Source: Gammaproteobacteria bacterium Milos-ODIII6
Lineage (GTDB): Bacteria; Pseudomonadota; Gammaproteobacteria; Chromatiales; Chromatiaceae
DNA length: 64,000 nucleotides
Assembly (NCBI GenBank): GCA_029228645.1
Contig: JAPTHR010000008.1
Coordinates: 62,001-126,000 of the forward strand
Reading direction: 5' to 3'
The notes under the pieces were generated by a model, which saw only the letters and a program-made list of their open reading frames with translations, ran no database searches and was not told the origin of the DNA. Position 1 is the stretch's first letter; every line of letters starts with the position of its first letter. Positions 38,755 to 46,565 of this stretch are shown here, in pieces. A program made the position numbers and the translations under genes.

Positions 38755-39321
38755 ATGCTGCGAAGCCTTGTCACCGCCGTACTGCTGTTTGCCGCCACAG
38801 GGCTTGCGCAGGCCGCCCCTGTCAGCGTCCTGATGAAGACCAGCCACGGCGAAATCACCCTGTCACTCGACCCGGACAAGGCGCCTCAGACGGTGCAGAA
38901 CTTTCTCCGTTACGTGGACGAAGGCTTCTACAACGGCACCGTGTTCCATCGCGTGATTCCGGGCTTCATGATCCAGGGTGGCGGGCTGACCGCTGAACTG
39001 GAGAAAAAACCGGCCCACGAGCCGATCGAGAACGAAGCCAGGAACGGCCTCAAGAACGGGCGTGGGAGCGTCGCCATGGCGCGCACCTCGGACCCGCATT
39101 CGGCCACCGCACAGTTTTTCATCAACCACCGCGACAACCCGAGTCTCGACTACCCCAGCTTCGACGGCTGGGGTTATGCGGTATTCGGCCGGGTGACCCA
39201 GGGCATGGATGTGGTGGACGCCATCGCCGAGGTCAAGACGACCAGCAAGGCGGGGCGCTCTGACGTCCCGGTCGAAACCGTCACCATCGAATCCATCTCA
39301 CGTATCGAGGAAGCAAAATGA
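38755..39321 (+). CDS. ppiA: Periplasmic peptidyl-prolyl isomerase (cyclophilin)
   Basis: A 188-residue cyclophilin with a signal peptide ([20 protein letters not shown]). Catalytic segments are [20 protein letters not shown] (Arg of the active site in FHRV), [20 protein letters not shown] and [15 protein letters not shown]. It assists folding of exported proteins. Its stop overlaps the start of the cytoplasmic cyclophilin gene as ATGA, a tandem pair probably arising by duplication. A GAGGAA ribosome-binding site lies just upstream. Confidence 0.93.
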   Translation: MLRSLVTAVLLFAATGLAQAAPVSVLMKTSHGEITLSLDPDKAPQTVQNFLRYVDEGFYNGTVFHRVIPGFMIQGGGLTAELEKKPAHEPIENEARNGLKNGRGSVAMARTSDPHSATAQFFINHRDNPSLDYPSFDGWGYAVFGRVTQGMDVVDAIAEVKTTSKAGRSDVPVETVTIESISRIEEAK

Positions 39322-39806
39322 TCCACCTGAAAACCAGCATGGGCGACATCAGCATCGAGCTGAACCACAAGGCAGCGCCCAAGACCTGCGAGAACTTCGA
39401 GCAGTACGTGCGCGACGGGCATTTCGACGGCACCATCTTCCACCGGGTGATCAACAACTTCATGATCCAGGGCGGCGGCTTCCTGCCCGACATGACCCAG
39501 AAACCGACCCGGGAACCGATCGAGAACGAGGCCAAGAACGGTCTCAGCAACGAGAACGGCAGCATCGCCATGGCCCGCACCATGGCGCCGCATTCCGCGA
39601 GCGCGCAGTTTTTCATCAATGTCTCGGACAACAAGTTTCTCGACTACCCGGGGCAGGACGGCTGGGGCTACTGCGTGTTCGGCAAGGTCGTCGAAGGCAT
39701 GGACGTGGTCAACCGCATCAAGGACACGGAGACAGGCAATGTCGCCGGGCATGCCGACGTCCCGGTCGAACCCGTGGTGATCGAATCGGCGAGCATCGAG
39801 GAGTAA
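39318..39806 (+). CDS. ppiB: Cytoplasmic peptidyl-prolyl isomerase B (cyclophilin)
   Basis: A 162-residue cyclophilin with no signal peptide, starting [60 protein letters not shown] and [17 protein letters not shown] are the active-site blocks. Very similar to its upstream neighbour over the whole catalytic core, so the exported and cytoplasmic isoforms share one transcript. Converges on the response regulator gene, 51 bases apart. Confidence 0.93.
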   Translation: MIHLKTSMGDISIELNHKAAPKTCENFEQYVRDGHFDGTIFHRVINNFMIQGGGFLPDMTQKPTREPIENEAKNGLSNENGSIAMARTMAPHSASAQFFINVSDNKFLDYPGQDGWGYCVFGKVVEGMDVVNRIKDTETGNVAGHADVPVEPVVIESASIEE

Positions 39807-39857
39807 GTATTCTGCGAGGCCCGCCGGGGCCCGGTTCACCCCGGGCGCGGCGAGGCG

Positions 39858-40523
39858 TCACTCCCCTTTCGCCTGGCGGTTGCACATCGTCCGCTCGACC
39901 GCGATGACCGCCGCCTCCACCCGCGAATGCACCTGCAATTTGCGCAGGATCGACTTGACGTGCAGCTTGACCGTGCCGTCGCTGATCCCGAGGTTGCGCG
40001 CAATCACCTTGTTACTCTGCCCCTCGGCCAGGAGGCACAGGATTTCGTGCTCGCGCGGGGTCAGGTCGGGCAGATCGGGGCCATCCTGCGTCCCGGCCGG
40101 CGGGGCGACATCGCCCTGCACCGCACGCGCCAGCACCCCCGCCAGTTCCGGCGCCACCACCGTGCGTCCCGCGACGATCTCGTTGAGCGCCTCGATCAGG
40201 GCATCCGGCTCCATGTCCTTGAGGAGATAGCCGTTGGCGCCGCCCTGCAGGGACTGAATGACGTCGCTCTCGTCGCGGCTGGTGGTCAGGATCACGATCG
40301 GCATGCGCTCGCCCGCCTCGCGCAGGGCACGCAGCACCTCGATCCCGGTCATGGCGGGCATGCGCATATCCAGCAGGACCACGTCCGGGCCGGTCTCGAT
40401 AACCAGTCCGATACCCCGCTCGCAGTCCCCCTCGGCGGCCACGACCGTGATACCACGCCGTTCCAGAAGCTCACCCAGGCCCATGCGGAAAAGCGCGTGG
40501 TCGTCGATCAGCAACACCCTCAT
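39858..40523 (-). CDS. NarL/FixJ-family response regulator
   Basis: A 221-residue two-domain regulator. The receiver has acidic residues in LIDDHALFRMG, the phospho-acceptor Asp in VVLLDMRMPAMTG (near 52), Thr/Ser in ILTTSRDE, and Lys in YLLKDMEP. A linker precedes a LuxR-type helix-turn-helix LTPREHEILCLLAEGQSNKVIARNLGIS (split: LTPREHEILCLLAEG, NKVIARNLGISDGTVKLHV). Most like NarL. It follows its sensor kinase by 70 bases on the same strand. No nitrate reductase genes are nearby, so its regulon is unknown. Confidence 0.9.
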   Translation of the reverse strand: MRVLLIDDHALFRMGLGELLERRGITVVAAEGDCERGIGLVIETGPDVVLLDMRMPAMTGIEVLRALREAGERMPIVILTTSRDESDVIQSLQGGANGYLLKDMEPDALIEALNEIVAGRTVVAPELAGVLARAVQGDVAPPAGTQDGPDLPDLTPREHEILCLLAEGQSNKVIARNLGISDGTVKLHVKSILRKLQVHSRVEAAVIAVERTMCNRQAKGE

Positions 40524-40593
40524 ACGGCGGCCCCTGTCATGTGCAATCCTCTTCGGTTCATCTGCGAGCGGGTGTCTCGGAGGTAACAGCGGC

Positions 40594-42243
40594 TCATACG
40601 ATCCAGCGCCTGTGGTTTTCTTTCGCCTGGCGCAAGGGCTTGTAAGTCAGTTCCAGGCGGGTACCTTCGCCCGCTTCGCTCTCGATCCGCAGGGCGCCAC
40701 CGAGACGCTGGGCGCGTTCCTCCATGATCGACAGCCCGATGTGTTCTCCGGGCCGCCCCTCCTTGGCCGCGCTGTCGAAACCCACCCCGTCGTCCTCGAC
40801 CAGCATGACGATGCCTCGCTGACTGGAACAGTTGAGCAGGATGCGCACGTTCTGCGCCTGGGCATGCTTGCGGATATTCGCCAGCGACTCCTGCACAATC
40901 CGCAGGATCTGCATTTCCTCGGACGAGCCCAGTTCGACATCGCGGCAATTGTTCTGGAAGAAGGCATGCACGCCGCTTTCCTGTTCGAAGCGCCGCACCA
41001 GCTTGTCCAGGGCGTTGACCAGCCCCCTCTGCCCGACCGGCGCCCGGAAATTGTGCAGCAGCGTGCGCAACTCCGTATGCGCCTCGTCCAGACCGGCGCT
41101 GATTTTGGCGATGTCGTCGCAGGCGGCCTGGCGGTCCCCGCTGCGGATCACATCCTGGAGCATGCGCACCTGGAAACGCAGGCTGGCCAGGGTCTGGGCG
41201 AGCGAGTCGTGCAGCTCGTGCGCGAGCGCGGTGCGCTCTTCCATGATCGACAGGCGCCGCGCCTCGCGGTCGGATCGCTGTTTCGCGACCGCCATGCCGA
41301 GATGATTGCCGATCGTCTGCAACAGTTCCAGGATGTCCTCGCGCCCGGATATGCCGGGTCTTTGCACGTAGATCTGGTAGTGACCGAGCAGGTCGTCGTG
41401 ATACTCCATGGGCATACTGACCAGCTCGATCTCGTCGCTGCCGAACATATTGCGTCCCAGTCGCCGGCTGCAGTAACGCTCTTCCTGCTCGCAGAGAATA
41501 TCGCCGGGCGAGAGCGCCTTGCCACACACGCACAGATCGAGCGGCAGCAGTTCCTGCTCTGTCAGGAGCGCATCGTTGAGTCCGATGGCCCCGACCAGAC
41601 GCATCTGACCGTTTTCCTGCACCAGGCGCACGGTGGCCGCCATGCCGTTGGCCATCTCCTTGAGCACACGCAGGTAGCGAAGCAGTAACTCGTCCAGGCT
41701 GTCAGCCTGGTTGATGCTCGCGGCGACGTCATACAGGATCTTGAGCGAGGCGGTTTTCTGCGCCAGCCGGGTGGTGTGCCGCGCGACCCGGCTGTCCATG
41801 TCTTCGTAGAGGTCGGTCAGTTCCTCGTTCAGGCTGTCGATGTCCTCGACCATCGCCGCCAGCACACCGGGATCCTCGCGCGCCAGGCTGGCGCCCGGCT
41901 CCCCCTGGCATACCCGGGACACGGAATCCTCGAGTCGCGCCAGCGGCTCGAGCAGTTGCCGGCGCAGGCGGCGCGCGGCCAGCAGCAGGGACAGAACCGT
42001 GACCGTGACGCCGAGCAGCAGCAGCCAGGCGCCGACCATGGGCTCGATCATGCCCATCGGGATCATGGTGGCCGCGAGTACGATGACGCCCATGCCGATC
42101 ATGAGAAAACTCAGTGGCATCACCAGCCGTGCACGCCACAGCATCCGCAGGACCCGGTTCTCCACGGAACCCGTGTGCGACGCGGACGGCAGCGGCGCTG
42201 CCAACGCTTCGGGGACAGCAGTTTGCACTTTACTCAGTCGCAT
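40594..42243 (-). CDS. NarX-like sensor histidine kinase with cysteine-bearing GAF
   Basis: A 549-residue kinase. Two closely spaced membrane helices (about 42-92) are joined by only a few residues, so the periplasmic nitrate-sensing domain of NarX/NarQ is absent. HAMP (to about 120), a coiled coil, a GAF domain (about 170-320), then HisKA_3 with ELHDSLAQTLASLRFQ (phospho-His near 340) and HATPase_c with ESLANIRKHAQA, DDGVGFD and GLSIMEERA. The GAF contains C-x-C-x10-C-x6-C (starting LCVCGKAL, near 234-254), a possible iron-sulfur or redox/metal site. Pairs with the NarL-type regulator just downstream. Confidence 0.87.
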   Translation of the reverse strand: MRLSKVQTAVPEALAAPLPSASHTGSVENRVLRMLWRARLVMPLSFLMIGMGVIVLAATMIPMGMIEPMVGAWLLLLGVTVTVLSLLLAARRLRRQLLEPLARLEDSVSRVCQGEPGASLAREDPGVLAAMVEDIDSLNEELTDLYEDMDSRVARHTTRLAQKTASLKILYDVAASINQADSLDELLLRYLRVLKEMANGMAATVRLVQENGQMRLVGAIGLNDALLTEQELLPLDLCVCGKALSPGDILCEQEERYCSRRLGRNMFGSDEIELVSMPMEYHDDLLGHYQIYVQRPGISGREDILELLQTIGNHLGMAVAKQRSDREARRLSIMEERTALAHELHDSLAQTLASLRFQVRMLQDVIRSGDRQAACDDIAKISAGLDEAHTELRTLLHNFRAPVGQRGLVNALDKLVRRFEQESGVHAFFQNNCRDVELGSSEEMQILRIVQESLANIRKHAQAQNVRILLNCSSQRGIVMLVEDDGVGFDSAAKEGRPGEHIGLSIMEERAQRLGGALRIESEAGEGTRLELTYKPLRQAKENHRRWIV

Positions 42244-42305
42244 CAGACGGTTCCGGCCTCAGACCAACTTGTCAGTTTGCAGCCAGCCCCGCAGGCATAC
42301 AAGCC

Positions 42306-43427
42306 TCATGCGCCGGACGCCGCGATGGCGGCGCAGCGCGCCGCCGTGATGGCGCGGCCGAGCGCCGCCCCCTGGAATCCCTCGCGCCGCAGGACATCGA
42401 TATCGACCGCCGCGGCGGCGAGGCGCAGCTCCTCGAGACGCGCCACCGCTTCGGGCGCATCCGGCTGCGCCCTGAAGAGCATCAGCAGAACTTCGAATTC
42501 GCCGTTGTCGCGCCAGGCGCCCATTGCGCTCAGCAAGGACTCCAACTCCGCGGCTTGCATGTTCCCGGCGTCCTGCAGCCGGCCCCACAGCGAACGTCCG
42601 GTGCGCAACCAGCGGGCAACCCGGCGCGACAGGCCGAGCCGCGACTGGAGCGTCTCGAGCGGATCCGGCAGGGACAGCAGCAAGGCCGCCAGGCGGATAT
42701 CCGGATCGGCGCTCTGCTGGCTGGCCGTGCGCAGCGCCGCGAGTTCCGGATTCGCTTCGCTGCCGCCATGGCCGCTCTTCATCCCCTCCGCCAGACCGGG
42801 CAACAGCTCGCGCAAGCCCTGGCAGGCATGCAAGACCTCGAAAAAGCGCCACGCTTGCCTGCACCCGAGGGCCTTGCCCAGTTCGCGTGCGATCCGGGGG
42901 GCCTGCAGCTCGGCGATTGCGCCGTCTTGCACCATCTGTTTCATCAGGCGGTGGGTCGAGTGCGCCACGCGGAAGCCGTACTCCCCCAGGCAGGCCGCGA
43001 AACGGGCCACCCGGAGCAGTCGCACCGGGTCCTCGACAAAGGCGGGGCTGACATGCCGCAACAGACCCTCGCGCAGGTCGATTTCGCCATCGAAGGGGTC
43101 GATCAGATCACCGTCCGGGCCACGCGCCATCGCGTTGATGGTCAGGTCGCGACGCGCGAGATCCTGCCGCAGGGTCACCTCCGGACCCGCCTCGGTGCGG
43201 AATCCGCGGTAGCCCGCGCCGGTCTTGAACTCACGCCGCGCGAGCGCGTACTCCTCGCCACTCTCCGGGTGCAGGAACACCGGGAAATCGGGATCGACCT
43301 GGCGAAAACCGGCGGCACGCATCGCCTCGGGCGTTGCGCCCACCACGACCCAGTCGCGCTCCTGCACCGGCAGACCCAGCAGCCCGTCGCGCACCGCGCC
43401 TCCCACGAGGTAGGTTTTTCCGCGCAT
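42306..43427 (-). CDS. cca: CCA tRNA nucleotidyltransferase
   Basis: A 373-residue class II CCA-adding enzyme that completes or repairs tRNA 3' ends. YLVGGAVRDGLLG, ERDWVVVG (catalytic acids region), RREFKTGAGYRGF-type segment, RRDLTINAMA and DPVRLLRVARFAA are the class II signatures. It is shorter than E. coli Cca (412 aa) and no C-terminal HD phosphohydrolase motif is visible, so it is probably the nucleotidyltransferase without the extra activities. Start taken at the ATG 43427; a GTG 4 codons upstream is also possible. Confidence 0.9.
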   Translation of the reverse strand: MRGKTYLVGGAVRDGLLGLPVQERDWVVVGATPEAMRAAGFRQVDPDFPVFLHPESGEEYALARREFKTGAGYRGFRTEAGPEVTLRQDLARRDLTINAMARGPDGDLIDPFDGEIDLREGLLRHVSPAFVEDPVRLLRVARFAACLGEYGFRVAHSTHRLMKQMVQDGAIAELQAPRIARELGKALGCRQAWRFFEVLHACQGLRELLPGLAEGMKSGHGGSEANPELAALRTASQQSADPDIRLAALLLSLPDPLETLQSRLGLSRRVARWLRTGRSLWGRLQDAGNMQAAELESLLSAMGAWRDNGEFEVLLMLFRAQPDAPEAVARLEELRLAAAAVDIDVLRREGFQGAALGRAITAARCAAIAASGA

Positions 43428-43530
43428 CGCCGCGCTCACGCCGAACGCCCCCCGCCGCTGAGCGGAGAGCGCATTACGCCGAGGTTCCCCCTGTCGCAAT
43501 TCGACGACACGCCGACGTGGCAACAAGCCC

Positions 43531-43560
43531 TTGATTCTTTGTCGTATATTAGCATATTAT
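43531..43560 (+). promoter_or_regulatory. Candidate sigma-70 promoter of the small membrane gene
   Basis: TTGATT (-35, four of six) and TATTAT (-10, five of six) are 18 bases apart inside an AT-rich island that stands out from GC-rich flanks. Transcription would begin near 43567, about a dozen bases before the ATG at 43580, giving a very short leader. Confidence 0.5.
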
Positions 43561-43579
43561 AAATTACTATTTTTTGATC

Positions 43580-43861
43580 ATGGATCGCGGTGACGCCATC
43601 ATGTCCGTCCTACTGCTGAGTGCGATAGCGGCCACGCTGTTCGGGATCGTCGCCACCCTCTATCTGGGGCCCGCCGACCTGGTCGCCTATGCGTGGGTCG
43701 ACGTCGTCTTCTGGAGCTTGATCGGCGCCGGAGTGGCGCTCGCGGCCATCAATATCGCCTGGGAATGCCTGCCCTGCCAGGTTTCGCGCCTGTGGCGGCG
43801 TCGCCCCCTGAGCAAGCGCCTGTGCGGCAAGCCCACCTGCCTGAAACCACCCGAGGCATGA
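43580..43861 (+). CDS. Small membrane protein with cysteine-rich tail
   Basis: A 93-residue ORF (ATG 43580; alternative ATG 43601). Two hydrophobic helices (VLLLSAIAATLFGIVATLYLG and VVFWSLIGAGVALAAINIAW) are followed by a basic tail with four cysteines (ECLPCQVSRLW, RLCGKPTCLKPP). The tail could bind metal or be a cytoplasmic anchor. No family recognised. Support comes from the good promoter, the membrane topology and fit between convergent and divergent neighbours. The stop is 21 bases from the convergent ABC exporter stop. Confidence 0.5.
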   Translation: MDRGDAIMSVLLLSAIAATLFGIVATLYLGPADLVAYAWVDVVFWSLIGAGVALAAINIAWECLPCQVSRLWRRRPLSKRLCGKPTCLKPPEA

Positions 43862-43882
43862 GCGCACGCCGCGCCGCCCGGC

Positions 43883-45700
43883 TCAACCGGCCTGCCCGGT
43901 GACCTGGTCCTTTGCTTCCTGGCGCTGCAATTCCCACATGCGGAAGTAGGCGCCGCGCGCGCCCATCAGTTCGGCGTGGGTCCCCTGCTCGATCAATCGC
44001 CCCTTGTCCATCACCAGGATGCGATCCGCATCCACGACCGTGGAGAGGCGGTGCGCTATCACCAGGGTGGTGTGATGGGCCGCCACCTCGGAGAGCGTCT
44101 CCTGGATCGCCTGCTCGGTATGACTGTCGAGCGAAGAGGTCGCCTCGTCGAAGATCAGGATGCGCGGCTGCTTGAGGATCGCGCGCGCAATCGCGACACG
44201 CTGTTTCTCGCCGCCGGACAGCTTCAGGCCGCGTTCTCCGACCACGCTGTCCCAGCCGTCCGGAAGTCCCTCGACGAAGTCCGCGATACAGGCCATGCGC
44301 GCCGCCTGGAGCACATCCTCGCGGCTGGCATCCGGGCGTCCATAGGCGATGTTGTAGTAGATCGTGTCATTGAACAGCACCGTGTCCTGGGGAACGATCC
44401 CGATGGCCGCGCGCAGGCTGTCCTGGGTCACATCCCTGACGTCCTGCCCGTCGATACTGACCGCGCCGGCATTGACGTCGTAGAAACGGAATATCAGGCG
44501 TGAAAGGGTCGACTTGCCGGCGCCGCTGTGCCCCACCACGGCCACTTTGTGTCCGGCCGGCACCTCGAAACTCAGGTCGTGCAGGATGGCGCGTTCCGTC
44601 TGGTAGCTGAAATCCACGTGGCTGAAGCGGATCTCGCCCTGCCTCAGCTGCAGGGGCACCGCCCCCTCGCGATCGCGTATCTCGGGCTCGGTATCCAGCA
44701 GCTTGAAGATCAGGTCCATATCCGCCAGCGAGTACTTGATCTGGCGGTACACGATTCCGAGGAACCCCAGGGGTATGAACAACTGCAGCAGAAAGGCGTT
44801 GATTAGCACCAGGTCACCGATGCCCATGCTGCCCTGCGCAACGGCATTGGCCGCCAGCACCATCACCAGGGTGACCCCGAGCGCGATGATCGCTCCCTGG
44901 CCGAAATTGAGCATCGACATGGACGACTGGCTCTTGACCGCCCAGTGCTCCCAGTCCTGCAGGGTATCGTCGTAACGGTTCAGCTCGAGACGCTCGTTTC
45001 CGAAGTACTTGACCGTCTCGTAGTTGATCAGGCTGTCGAAGGCAATCGAGTTTCCCTTGGAGTCGAGCTGGTTCATGCGATGCCGGAAATCCATGCGCCA
45101 CTCGGTGATCAGGAAGGTGAACAACATGTACAGGGCCACCGCGCCGAACATGGCCCCGGCGAAAATGGGGTCGTAATTGCTCAGCATGATGACCGCCACC
45201 AGGCTGAACTCGACCACGATCGGCAGGATGCTGAACGCCATGTAGTTGAGTATCTGGCTGACCGAGCGGGTGCCGCGCTCGAGGTCGCGGCTGACCGCTC
45301 CCATCTTGCGCCCGAGATGGAAGCGTAAGGACAGCTGCAGCAGGTGGGTCAGGACGCGGGTGGAGAGCCGCCGCATGGCGCGGTAGCGCACCTTGGCGAA
45401 CACCACGTCGCGCAGCTCGTTGAACAGGCTCGCGCTCAGCTTGAGCACCCCATACGCCACCAGCAGGGCGATTGGCATCGCCAGGGCCAACCCGGCGGCC
45501 GAGGCCTGCTCGAAGTGGTCGATGATGCCCTTCAGGGTCAGGGGTATGCCGACGTTGGCGGACTTGGATGCCACCAGGCAGGTGAGCGCGAACAGCGCCC
45601 GCCCGCGAAATTCCCAGATGAAGGGCAGCATGCCGCGCAGATTGTACCAATCCCGGCGATTCTTGTGGACTTGTGGTGAGGTTCCGGTGGCGTGCACCAT
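43883..45700 (-). CDS. Atm1-type ABC exporter (fused permease and ATPase)
   Basis: A 605-residue half-transporter. The N-terminal six-helix domain runs to about residue 320 and has NYETVKYFGNERLE, a segment typical of the mitochondrial Atm1/HMT1 branch (glutathione-linked metal or sulfur compound export). The ATPase has Walker A VVGHSGAGKSTLSRLIFRFY, Q-loop PQDTVLFNDTIYYNI, signature LSGGEKQRVAIARAIL, Walker B ILIFDEATSSLD, and H-loop VIAHRLST. The ATG at 45700 is chosen from domain start; longer frames enter the divergent S24 gene. It probably works as a homodimer. Confidence 0.88.
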   Translation of the reverse strand: MVHATGTSPQVHKNRRDWYNLRGMLPFIWEFRGRALFALTCLVASKSANVGIPLTLKGIIDHFEQASAAGLALAMPIALLVAYGVLKLSASLFNELRDVVFAKVRYRAMRRLSTRVLTHLLQLSLRFHLGRKMGAVSRDLERGTRSVSQILNYMAFSILPIVVEFSLVAVIMLSNYDPIFAGAMFGAVALYMLFTFLITEWRMDFRHRMNQLDSKGNSIAFDSLINYETVKYFGNERLELNRYDDTLQDWEHWAVKSQSSMSMLNFGQGAIIALGVTLVMVLAANAVAQGSMGIGDLVLINAFLLQLFIPLGFLGIVYRQIKYSLADMDLIFKLLDTEPEIRDREGAVPLQLRQGEIRFSHVDFSYQTERAILHDLSFEVPAGHKVAVVGHSGAGKSTLSRLIFRFYDVNAGAVSIDGQDVRDVTQDSLRAAIGIVPQDTVLFNDTIYYNIAYGRPDASREDVLQAARMACIADFVEGLPDGWDSVVGERGLKLSGGEKQRVAIARAILKQPRILIFDEATSSLDSHTEQAIQETLSEVAAHHTTLVIAHRLSTVVDADRILVMDKGRLIEQGTHAELMGARGAYFRMWELQRQEAKDQVTGQAG

Positions 45701-45773
45701 GGTAAAATTCGGCCTTGAACAGCGGCTAATCGGCAAGCGGCCAGCATACCAAATCGCTTGCGAGTGAATCCCC

Positions 45774-46133
45774 ATGGCAGACAACGAATTTTCCGGCGGC
45801 AGCGCCTGCAGCGAATCCGAACCCTTCGCCCTCCAGGTCCTGGGCAACAGCATGGAGCCGGAGTTTCCGGACGGCTGCATCGTCACGATCGAACCAGCCA
45901 AGCTGTGCGAGCATGGCATGTTCATCATGTGCCTGGTGGAGGACACCCGCTGGTTCCGGCTGTACCTCAAAGACGACGACGGCGAACGCCTGGTGGCGCT
46001 CAACGATCTCTACCCGGAGATCCCGCTCGAAGACCTGGAGTGGCAGGTGGAAGGCATCGTCACCCAGCGTACGCTGTTGCGCAGCCAGAGCCCGAGCGGC
46101 CGGCGCGAGAGCAAGCATTACGAATACGCTTGA
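45774..46133 (+). CDS. S24/LexA-fold peptidase-like protein
   Basis: A 119-residue protein of the S24 peptidase fold without a DNA-binding domain. The nucleophile region is LQVLGNSMEPEFPDGCIV (Ser in GNSM, near 26), matching LexA/UmuD GxSM. In LexA the general base is Lys in VTVKRL; the aligned stretch here is TRWFRLYL, with Arg at that place, so classical Ser-Lys proteolysis is doubtful. A later YEYA end and a central LVALNDLYPEIPLEDLEW match small standalone S24 proteins of other gammaproteobacteria. Divergent from the ABC exporter and upstream of feoAB. Role unknown. Confidence 0.7.
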   Translation: MADNEFSGGSACSESEPFALQVLGNSMEPEFPDGCIVTIEPAKLCEHGMFIMCLVEDTRWFRLYLKDDDGERLVALNDLYPEIPLEDLEWQVEGIVTQRTLLRSQSPSGRRESKHYEYA

Positions 46134-46177
46134 GCGGCCCAACGGGCAGCCCCATGCCCATTCCCCCGCTGGACGCC

Positions 46178-46204
46178 AGGGGTCGTAGCCGGTTTTCGAC
46201 CCCT
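46178..46204 (+). terminator. Weak terminator-like hairpin after the S24 gene
   Basis: AGGGGTCG and CGACCCCT form an 8-bp stem around an 11-base loop, 44 bases after the S24 stop; only three T follow. It could end the S24 transcript before feoAB. Confidence 0.35.
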
Positions 46205-46291
46205 TTGCTGCGGTGGCTCGTCCAGCGTAAGGCTCATGGCGGCATAAATCCGTGCAGTTGTCGGCATGAATGCAAACCATCTACGATAGCG

Positions 46292-46309
46292 AATCATTGT
46301 TTCATGATT
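46292..46309. promoter_or_regulatory. Palindromic candidate operator upstream of feoA
   Basis: AATCAT-N6-ATGATT is a perfect inverted repeat in an AT-rich patch 38 bases before the feoA start. Position fits an iron- or oxygen-responsive operator such as Fur. One half-site with its flank resembles the GATAATCAT core of Fur boxes, but the full 19-bp consensus is not present, so the regulator is uncertain. Confidence 0.4.
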
Positions 46310-46346
46310 TTCTAATCTATCGACCCCCGAAGTCGTCGTTGCCCAC

Positions 46347-46565
46347 ATGAATCTCAGCCAACTCCACAGCGGCGAAACCGGGACCATCTCGGCCCTGGTC
46401 GGCGACCCCGAAATCCGCGCGCGCATGCAGTCGATCGGCCTGCGGGTGGGCCGCGAGATCGCCGTCATTCGCCGCTCACGCTTCGGCGGTCCCCTGCAGG
46501 TGCGGATCGGCACCACGGACCTGCTGATCCGACCGCAACAGGCCATGCAGGTGATCCTGGCATGA
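46347..46565 (+). CDS. feoA: Ferrous iron transport protein A
   Basis: A 72-residue SH3-like protein, MNLSQLHSGETGTISALVGD, with MQSIGLRVGREIAVI and a final VRIGTTDLLIRPQQAMQVIL strand set (segments MQSIGLRVG, LLIRPQQA). FeoA is needed for FeoB-mediated Fe2+ uptake. Its stop overlaps the feoB start as ATGA. An inverted repeat upstream at 46292-46309 may control the pair. Confidence 0.93.
   Translation: MNLSQLHSGETGTISALVGDPEIRARMQSIGLRVGREIAVIRRSRFGGPLQVRIGTTDLLIRPQQAMQVILA

Noticed and set aside
45726-46280. 184-codon frame opposite the S24 gene
   Set aside because: Antisense shadow; the plus-strand S24 motif is clear and the frame has no recognisable domain.
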